Source: Sipunculus nudus | Taxonomy: Eukaryota; Annelida; Sipuncula; Golfingiida; Sipunculidae | Length of the DNA: 64,000 bases | Direction: 5' to 3' | Assembly: GCA_026874595.1 (NCBI GenBank) | Contig: CM049316.1 | Location: 71,389,176-71,453,175 of the forward strand | In this document: one piece after another, positions 59,001 to 64,000 of the stretch | Numbering within the stretch: position 1 is the stretch's first letter | Layout: each line of letters opens with the position of its first letter | The notes under the pieces: generated by a model | Database searches by the model: none | The model's input: only the letters and a program-made list of their open reading frames with translations | Told to the model about the DNA's origin: nothing | Translations under genes and position numbers: made by a program

Positions 59001-60157
59001 TTTCCCATCCTAGCATTTAAATCTCCCATAATTATCAAGTTTAGTTCTCCATATGTTTCAAACAGTTCTTCTAAGATATTCTCAAGTCTTTTAATTCCAT
59101 TTGCTGTGCCCAACTGGTTATATATAACTGAATATTCAGGTGCGATGTATGCAGATATAACAGCAACATTTTTACAAAGTCCTAATTCTTCACCATTTAA
59201 GATAATAATAACTATATCAGTAAATTTTGTAATGACATGCATTATATGTTTTGTTAAAAAATCTTTTATATAAACAATAACCCCTCCTCCCTTCAAATCT
59301 TTACGAATACTAGAGTATCCTTGGTATCCCAAGATATCACCAACAAATTGTTCATCTGATTTAGCCCAAGATTCAGTTATGACAATCATATCGTATTGTG
59401 AAATTGTATAGCTGAAATTAAAATCACCTTTGGTTGTATTTAAACCTTGGATGTTCCATAAAATTAATTTCAATGTCAAATTTGGTTCTTTAATAGCTAT
59501 GTCGTTTACCTTGAACTTACCTTTATTATCAACATGGTTAGTAGTGCAAGGGTGCAGTGCAAGGTTTGTAGTCAGTGCATGAAATTCTTCTGATACCAAT
59601 TCTGAATCATAAATGTGCACAATATTATCATCAAATCTCACATTTTCATCCATATAATAAAGACATTTATCTAAATTCAAATCAGTATAATTCATTCCAT
59701 CATCAACCATTTGTGATACCACTACATTATTATTATCTGTATTAAAAATGTTAATATCTGAAGTATCTTTTCTATTTCTATTTTCATCATCTTGCAACAA
59801 TGAAACATTATCATAATTATACACATCAATTGCACTGTTAACATTGTTTACATTATTATGTTTAATTAAACTGTCACATGTTTTATCAGTATGATCATTA
59901 TTATCAAGATTCATATTGCTTTGTTCACCCCTAGATACATAAACCATATGATCATTAATATACACATCACATATATTATTGTCATCAATCATATTATTCA
60001 CATCACGACCATCATTATCCACAGAAATTGTAATTTGCTGAACGCAACTTGAATGAAAAAGTAGTTCATGACTGGAACACCTATACAGATTGTTGCTGAT
60101 CTGAGACGAATGCAATATATTATCATCATGATGGTTAGAAAAATTATCAAATATCAT
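56072..60157 (-). CDS. Retrotransposon ORF2: AP endonuclease / reverse transcriptase
   Basis: The 1361-residue protein nicks target DNA and copies the element's RNA at the nick. Residues 1-220 are an Asn/Asp-rich, low-complexity extension. The APE endonuclease spans about 228-500: WNIQG (234-238), TESW (261-264), GDLNAR (378-383), LIDYI (461-465), SDHFPV (486-491). All expected catalytic motifs are present. The reverse transcriptase spans about 715-1010: GKAPGPDGI (730-738), NNYRGISLL (789-797), FIDFSKAFD (861-869), GVRQGCMISPLL (919-930), the FADD catalytic box (963-966) and LNVDKT (995-1000). A C-terminal CCHC knuckle is C1286-X2-C1289-X12-H1302-X4-C1307. The frame is open upstream of this Met for 37 more codons, back to the ORF1 stop, so the true N-terminus is unsure. 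It appears intact. Confidence 0.96.
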   Translation of the reverse strand: MIFDNFSNHHDDNILHSSQISNNLYRCSSHELLFHSSCVQQITISVDNDGRDVNNMIDDNNICDVYINDHMVYVSRGEQSNMNLDNNDHTDKTCDSLIKHNNVNNVNSAIDVYNYDNVSLLQDDENRNRKDTSDINIFNTDNNNVVVSQMVDDGMNYTDLNLDKCLYYMDENVRFDDNIVHIYDSELVSEEFHALTTNLALHPCTTNHVDNKGKFKVNDIAIKEPNLTLKLILWNIQGLNTTKGDFNFSYTISQYDMIVITESWAKSDEQFVGDILGYQGYSSIRKDLKGGGVIVYIKDFLTKHIMHVITKFTDIVIIILNGEELGLCKNVAVISAYIAPEYSVIYNQLGTANGIKRLENILEELFETYGELNLIIMGDLNARMGNLKDYLENDNLKHLSVNEYSGDNCISPRKSKDKVINKFGHSLQELCINLNVHTLNGRLAPDTDGNMTYMSSKGASLIDYIIVSSEIFNNFKSFEVLNNDTSDHFPVTATFEIEFYIDQTNIAKDIIEWNQYRKRKNTNYQPIQDQYVLNKIDTFQNHMLNDIENSASLLQNLFEYIAIQTYEKKTSGKANKLIYKQPNWWTEECTNMKREKYRALNKFRMSNSETDFMEYKIAKLKFKEICKLHKMEYNRSLIRDLQQCRTLNDLFRKIKVSKRNNVSSNITKDKWVKYFKGLFTESFNSLDKDFEKYIDEYNFQDDNSDELLNDINMDINQEEIRKTLLDMKSGKAPGPDGITVELLKENQTLLVPLLESFFNTIYSKGEFPAEWSKAIIFPLHKKGSTNDPNNYRGISLLNTVSKLFTKILNERLIKWAEANSIFLEEQAGYRRKYSATDNMFTLMSLIETYLTRKKGRFYAIFIDFSKAFDCLQHKILFYVLHKCGIKGKMLNILKSMYAKFQSCVITNEGLSEYFSCNIGVRQGCMISPLLFTFFMNELYYIMQDLNQGIFVDQETQPLTMLMFADDIVCFGDTVGRLQNQIDKLEYFCNRYGMKLNVDKTKVVVFRNGGTLKKYEKWYYKGRKLEVVNSYRYLGGVFTSCLKWVEMEKHLVCQANKTVLMIRKFISDNKYITVKESFSLFDKMVVPVLSYGSELWGYKKQDKIEQVHNKFCKYILGINSSSPNAAALGECGRFSLKIRFMLKCISYWVKLLRMENYRYPKRLYSKLHRLDELGKYTWATRVKNILFSIGFGYTWIFQDVGNINIFLSGFKQRLHDNERQEWTANIENNGRLKTYAIFKSLLNTELYLSAVPNKRYRISLARLRTSSHSLEVEVGRHKKIAWEERCCKFCLKHGESYIEDEFHFVIKCPLYISLREKYLSEFKDMSFVSLMSTTNYVTINKLSAFVYFAFVKRESILNDSLN

Positions 60158-60271
60158 AGATGAGGATTCATTGTTTGTTTGTAAATCTACAGTATCAGTA
60201 TTATTTGCAATTGCAGAAGAATAATGACTGTTTTGAAATTCTGAGAGTTTTTGACCCTGGCCCCACCCCTA
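60158..60271 (-). other. ORF1-ORF2 junction: single in-frame TAG
   Basis: ORF1 ends with TAG at 60271-60269. The next 37 codons in that same frame (starting GGG TGG GGC CAG GGT) are all sense codons and run into the Met taken as the ORF2 start. One stop codon is therefore the only break between the two proteins. The bases after TAG are G-rich. This could be programmed read-through, reinitiation downstream, or a recent nonsense change in a one-ORF element. Confidence 0.9.
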
Positions 60272-61387
60272 TTCAATTGTGCTAACACCACTTTCACTCC
60301 CAAAATTTCTCTCAGATGACACGGAATTTACATTTCTTCCTCTCGTTTTAATACATTTTGCACAGTTATTGTCGGCATCCCAAACATATACTTTGTTTTC
60401 AATTATCAGTTTGTCATATCTTAGTTTAGCTCTTAGCTCACTGTTTCCTGCTTTAACTTCATCTAGTTTCTGTTTCAGGCCTCTTCTTGCAATTCGTACT
60501 CTCTCAGAGAAATCCTCTTGCACAAAGATGCGAGAGTTAGCATTCTTCAGTTCTTTACGAGCTAATCCTAACACTCTTTCTTTATCCTTATAGCTGCCAT
60601 ACTTCACAATGATTGGCCGTGGTTTGCCAGGAGCATTCCACGGAAGTCTATGGGCCCTTTCAATAACAATGTCCTTTTCCTCATCTTTAAGATTCATTTC
60701 CTCCTTCATGACTTTCCTAACTTTATCTTCACAGGCAGACCAAGACTCTGGACCATTTTCTTCTGGAATACCATAGTACAAAAGATTGTCTCTTTTTGAT
60801 TGTTCTTCTAATTTGTCAACTTTGGCTCTTAATCTTTTATTGTCTTCTTTAATCTCTTTCATTTCATCTTTAAGCTTTGACATACTTGCAGACATAATTT
60901 TCACTACTTCAAGTAAATTTTCTGCACTTATCTGCGTTATATCCTGGCCATCTCTTGTATCAGCGCTATTGTCACTTTCTTGGTTTTTGTTTACAAAGGG
61001 TCTTGCTGTAGAGTTTAAGTCAGAGGGCACTCTAATATCGCTCACCTGTCCACGGTCCTGTACTATGTTGCCGCTCTCTTTCTCTGACCTGTCCTGGCTG
61101 GTACTTCTGGTGACCCTGACGTGGGGTAACAGCGTGGGTTGATCATCTCCGGGACCTGTGTTCTTTCCCTTGTTTCCGGGGCCGGGGTTCATCTCCACGT
61201 CGCCGCATTGCACCAACAGCACGGCCAGGCATGTCAACAGACGCAAGGTCAAGGCCACTTCTGTCACAACAATTACCGGCACAACAAACTTGTCTTTGCA
61301 TTTGGGTTGTTGAAAACAACCTATTCTGCCTCTCCACACATCTATGCTCACTCCCATTTGGCGAATTGAGTATATAATCACACCCAA
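60269..61387 (-). CDS. Retrotransposon ORF1: 2A motif plus L1-ORF1p-like protein
   Basis: The 372-residue RNA-binding/chaperone-type protein expected to coat the element's RNA. Residues 34-60 are strongly hydrophobic (VVPVIVVTEVALT, LLTCLAVLLVQ). They lead into GDVEMNPGP (62-70), a complete 2A consensus (D-x-E-x-N-P-G-P) at which ribosomes skip the Gly69-Pro70 bond. Residues 71-153 are polar and probably disordered. Residues 154-199 form a coiled coil (SKLKDEMKEIKEDNKRLRAKV). Residues 200-290 match the L1 ORF1p RRM-like domain (NLLYYGIPEE, VIERAHRLP, PIIVKYGSYKDKERVL). Residues 290-340 match its C-terminal domain (LRYDKLIIENKVYVWD). No CCHC knuckle is seen. The start is the first Met; Met11 is the alternative. 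Confidence 0.93.
   Translation of the reverse strand: MGVIIYSIRQMGVSIDVWRGRIGCFQQPKCKDKFVVPVIVVTEVALTLRLLTCLAVLLVQCGDVEMNPGPGNKGKNTGPGDDQPTLLPHVRVTRSTSQDRSEKESGNIVQDRGQVSDIRVPSDLNSTARPFVNKNQESDNSADTRDGQDITQISAENLLEVVKIMSASMSKLKDEMKEIKEDNKRLRAKVDKLEEQSKRDNLLYYGIPEENGPESWSACEDKVRKVMKEEMNLKDEEKDIVIERAHRLPWNAPGKPRPIIVKYGSYKDKERVLGLARKELKNANSRIFVQEDFSERVRIARRGLKQKLDEVKAGNSELRAKLRYDKLIIENKVYVWDADNNCAKCIKTRGRNVNSVSSERNFGSESGVSTIE
61178..61204 (-). other. 2A ribosome-skipping motif coding segment
   Basis: Codons for GDVEMNPGP, ORF1 residues 62-70. Skipping would release the N-terminal 69 residues from the rest of ORF1p. In related retrotransposons the peptide upstream of 2A has been reported to act as a signal sequence when skipping fails. 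The hydrophobic stretch here fits that. Confidence 0.9.
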
Positions 61388-61700
61388 ATGCCAATGAAGC
61401 TCAAAACATGCAGTGCATATACAATTTCAAAACTTTCTTGTAGAGCCGAAGCGAACAGCCACTTGACAACTCTAAGTCACGTGACCCTCCTAGTAATGTA
61501 TGAGCAAATATTTTACGAGTATGAACTATTTATATTTAATTTATTGTTTTTTTTTTCTTTTTATGTATTTGTGTATGTGTTGTGTCCAGGAGAATCTTAA
61601 TAAACCACATCCTCACGCCTTGGTGACGTAACTTCCTGAAGTTGTTTATGATATCATATGCATTACAAAACTGGTTGTTTTACGTAAACACTTCAATATT
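61388..61700 (-). other. Probable 5' UTR of the retrotransposon
   Basis: Sequence between the ORF1 start and the dispersed repeat at 61700. It should contain the element's 5' UTR and internal promoter, but I see no clear border. Confidence 0.4.
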
Positions 61701-61935
61701 CGACATCCTACTATAATTTGGGCGTGGTAAAAAATCGTTATTCCGCTCTAAACTGCCGATTCCCGTCCTCTTGCCACCAGCCTGCCTGGGGCAGACAGAT
61801 TCTCGCCAGGACGCTGTTCTCCCCGCGCCCTTATCGAGCCCTGACAGGTTGATTTCTCCCAGTTTCTGCAAACCGCTCATAGGGGCGGCCATTTTGCTTA
61901 CACACTTAAACCCGGATGTCATAGGTCGCATTTCG
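61700..61935 (+). repeat. Dispersed ~240-bp repeat, copy 2
   Basis: Related to 45750-46015 in the same orientation. On the minus strand both copies can be read as SGLQKLGEINLSGLDK- or SGFKNLLEINMSGFDK-like peptides. The copy here starts AAAATGGCCGCC, a YY1/first-exon-like context. The similarity also covers the outer flanks, so a repeat is more likely than two exons. Confidence 0.7.
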
Positions 61936-62012
61936 AAATTATGGGTGTTATGCTAGTTCTTTTAAAGCCAGGCTATACAATGTTACACCTTGTTAAACAA
62001 TGCAGGCCATAT

Positions 62013-62053
62013 GGGGTGGGGGGGGGGATGGGGGTGGGGGGGGGGGGGGGGGG
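62013..62053. repeat. G-rich tract with G4 potential
   Basis: GGGGTGGGGGGGGGGATGGGGGT followed by about 19 G. Confidence 0.95.
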
Positions 62054-62054
62054 T

Positions 62055-63195
62055 AATAGTTTGGGATACGTGGTTGTATAGTTTCTGTTAAATGTGCCTA
62101 ATTTCTTTAAATTTCTTTTAGACGGGACGTATTGCACTTTACCCACGGTTCATCGGTCCGTCCGTCGGGTTGTCCATGCGTCATTCCACCCTTTAACTTT
62201 TAGTGTCGCCGACACAACTTAGCAGCCTCGTCTGAGTTTGATTCTAGGCAAAATCCGCGCATATTTAATGAGGTCAGAGGTCACCAGGCTTCTTTGTGGT
62301 GTCGCGGAGATAACTTATCAGGAATATGATGGATTTCGAAGAAACCCAACAAAAATGTTAACCAAAATTATAAACCGCCTATGTCCGATTCCTGGCATGC
62401 ATATTTGATGAGGTCAATAAGATATACGAAGGGCATTATATACGCACTCTTGCTTGTTTCATAACCGAGGAAGACTTAAAAGGGATCCCTTATAAAAACA
62501 AAATAGGGATCATGATACTTTGCAAAATGGGGATCGATAAAAATTAAAAACTTTAAATAAAATGAAGCCATAAAACAAAGCATAAAGCATTTCTGTGCAC
62601 AAAGTAGAGTTCGAGCAATATTCTTGCAATGTGTCCATGGCAAATGCTAAAAGTATGGATATGTTCATACATATTATGTTATTTATACATATTTCTTTTC
62701 CGGCCGACCTAAAAACTTCTACAAGTGACGTTTGAGGCATGCCGGTCTGCGCATGCCCGCACACGTGCCGATTTATAGCGAGCACATCATCGGTTTTTTC
62801 CGGCCATGTTTCCAGCTTTAGTTTCGTAACCTGGCTCGCTATTGTCGTTAAGAATAATTAATGAAGGATTACTTACTACAAAAAAAAAAGAGAAAATAAA
62901 TGTTTTCGGTTCCATCGCATCATTTACCAATTTTCCGTCAGGACAAAAAGAAGCCCTTGACACTGTAAGACATTTTTGCAGCCGATTTTATCGGACGGAC
63001 TTTAAAAAAATCGGGAAAATTGGCAGATGGGAGTCCCACTTAAAATGCAATGTAAATTGTACAGCATGAATTCAAAGGTGTGCACAACATATGTCTTTAT
63101 AACAAGATGCATTAAAACAACTGATTGTCATTCACCTTCAGTGACATGTAAAACATGTATCATTTCATCAAGGATGATTTGGATATATTACATTA

Positions 63196-63269
<74 letters not shown>

Positions 63270-64000
63270 TAAAGACAATGCAGCATATCTGATTATGGTT
63301 CTTCCGTCCTATGAGACGTCTCCTCGAGTATCCACAACACCAACGAGAAAGGCAACGTTACATTTCCTGCAACAGAGAATTAGCGGGATATGGTTAGAGA
63401 AACCGCAAAACTAACGAGGGGCAGGGCATGAGCTGTATCCTTGAGAAACTCTTCCTCTGGAATGTAAGAAATTCCAGTCGAGGATATAATTGCTATGACG
63501 TATTGGTTGTGGTCAGTTAACCAGTCTACCTGTCTGCGCCTGTGGGTTCAATAACCTTCCTACACAATGGTTCCAAAATGCTCACGGTAATGCAGAAATT
63601 TTTATTTTCATTTATAATAATTTTTATACATTTGCCAATATGTTTTGTAACACTTAAAAAAGAACCGTAGAAACAGCGCAGTGTACATTTCTGTGTGACC
63701 GTTTAATTCTCCCAATAAAGTCCATTGGCCATGAGAATAAAGATGTGACAAATTCTGTCATCCTTTTTTGGAAAGCTTTTTGTTACTCCTTAATTTTGCT
63801 GCATATAGCAGCAGTGCAAAATGAGAAGCTATTTCGTAGTAGTTCTATTTTGACCCAATAATCACTGTAGCTCTATAAAATGCTGGACTGAATATTTTTA
63901 CCAGCAGAAGGCGGGACACAAAAATAACGACAGCCAGGCTTTTCCTGGCTCACTTATTGTACTGTATATCTCAGCTACAGAAGTGGTTAATTGGATACAA
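62055..64000. other. No gene recognised
   Basis: It contains a CpG-bearing stretch near 62740-62830 with TGCGCATGCCCGC, a (TA)n tract at 63196-63269 and ordinary AT-rich sequence. ATGGTTCCAAAATGCTCACG|GTAATG near 63565 has exon-donor shape but nothing supports it further. Confidence 0.4.
63196..63269. repeat. (TA)n microsatellite
   Basis: About 61 bases of TA, one CA interruption, then a few more units. Confidence 0.97.

Larger units (their letters stand above)
55669..61640 (-). mobile_element. Full-length APE-type non-LTR retrotransposon
   Basis: Minus-strand order: 5' region, ORF1 (61387-60269), a 37-codon spacer in the same frame, ORF2 (60157-56072), a ~370-base 3' UTR, AATAAAG (55703-55697) and an (AT)14 tail (55696-55669). 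Ending in a microsatellite rather than poly(A) is usual in CR1/L2-like clades. Both ORFs are free of frameshifts, so the copy is young. The ORF1 type (coiled coil plus L1-ORF1p-like domain) recalls L1/Tx1 or CR1-like elements; only a reverse-transcriptase tree can place it. The 5' border is uncertain, somewhere between 61388 and 61700. I could not define a target duplication. Confidence 0.92.

Overview
The window is animal nuclear DNA. It is AT-rich, intron-containing and repeat-dense. It contains exons of the metazoan transcription-factor subunit CBF-beta, long (TA)n, (GA)n and poly-G/C tracts, several small non-autonomous DNA transposons, and one near-intact non-LTR retrotransposon whose first ORF carries a 2A-type motif. 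Such 2A-bearing elements are known from molluscs, echinoderms, amphioxus and cnidarians. A lophotrochozoan, most likely a mollusc, is my best guess; nothing here fixes the species.

Layout. About 1-24.8 kb is the 3' half of a plus-strand CBFB gene. A 117-nt exon (1766-1882) and a 120-nt exon (6101-6220) are followed either by read-through to a stop at 6307 or, after a 16.5-kb intron, by a short terminal exon (22700-22756). That exon resembles the C-terminus of the main human isoform. The introns hold foldback elements, a 41-bp tandem repeat against a splice acceptor, a 43-bp satellite with higher-order structure (19.56-20.21 kb) and several degraded transposons. A GC/CpG-richer, promoter-like stretch lies at 23.73-24.65 kb.

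About 24.8-55.7 kb has no gene I can support. It holds a tandem pair of ~2-kb repeat units, each headed by a (GA)n tract (29.85-34.69 kb). A third, shorter, inverted copy lies in the CBFB intron and a scrap near 46.4 kb. The first unit carries two later transposon insertions, and the second unit preserves the empty sites. The stretch also holds a perfect 33-bp inverted-repeat foldback (45.25 kb), a possible first exon behind CRE/CCAAT boxes (47.83-48.00 kb), a pogo-type MITE (49.78 kb), a TATA-box unit that may be a solo LTR (50.23-50.85 kb) and a 331-348-bp tandem repeat (51.1-52.24 kb).

About 55.67-61.6 kb is the non-LTR retrotransposon on the minus strand. ORF1 has a 2A motif, a coiled coil and an L1-ORF1p-like domain. 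ORF2 has an APE endonuclease, a reverse transcriptase and a CCHC knuckle. The two ORFs are in the same frame and separated by a single TAG. The 3' end is AATAAAG followed by an (AT)n tail. From 61.6 to 64 kb there are a dispersed repeat, a long G tract and a (TA)n tract, and no recognised gene.
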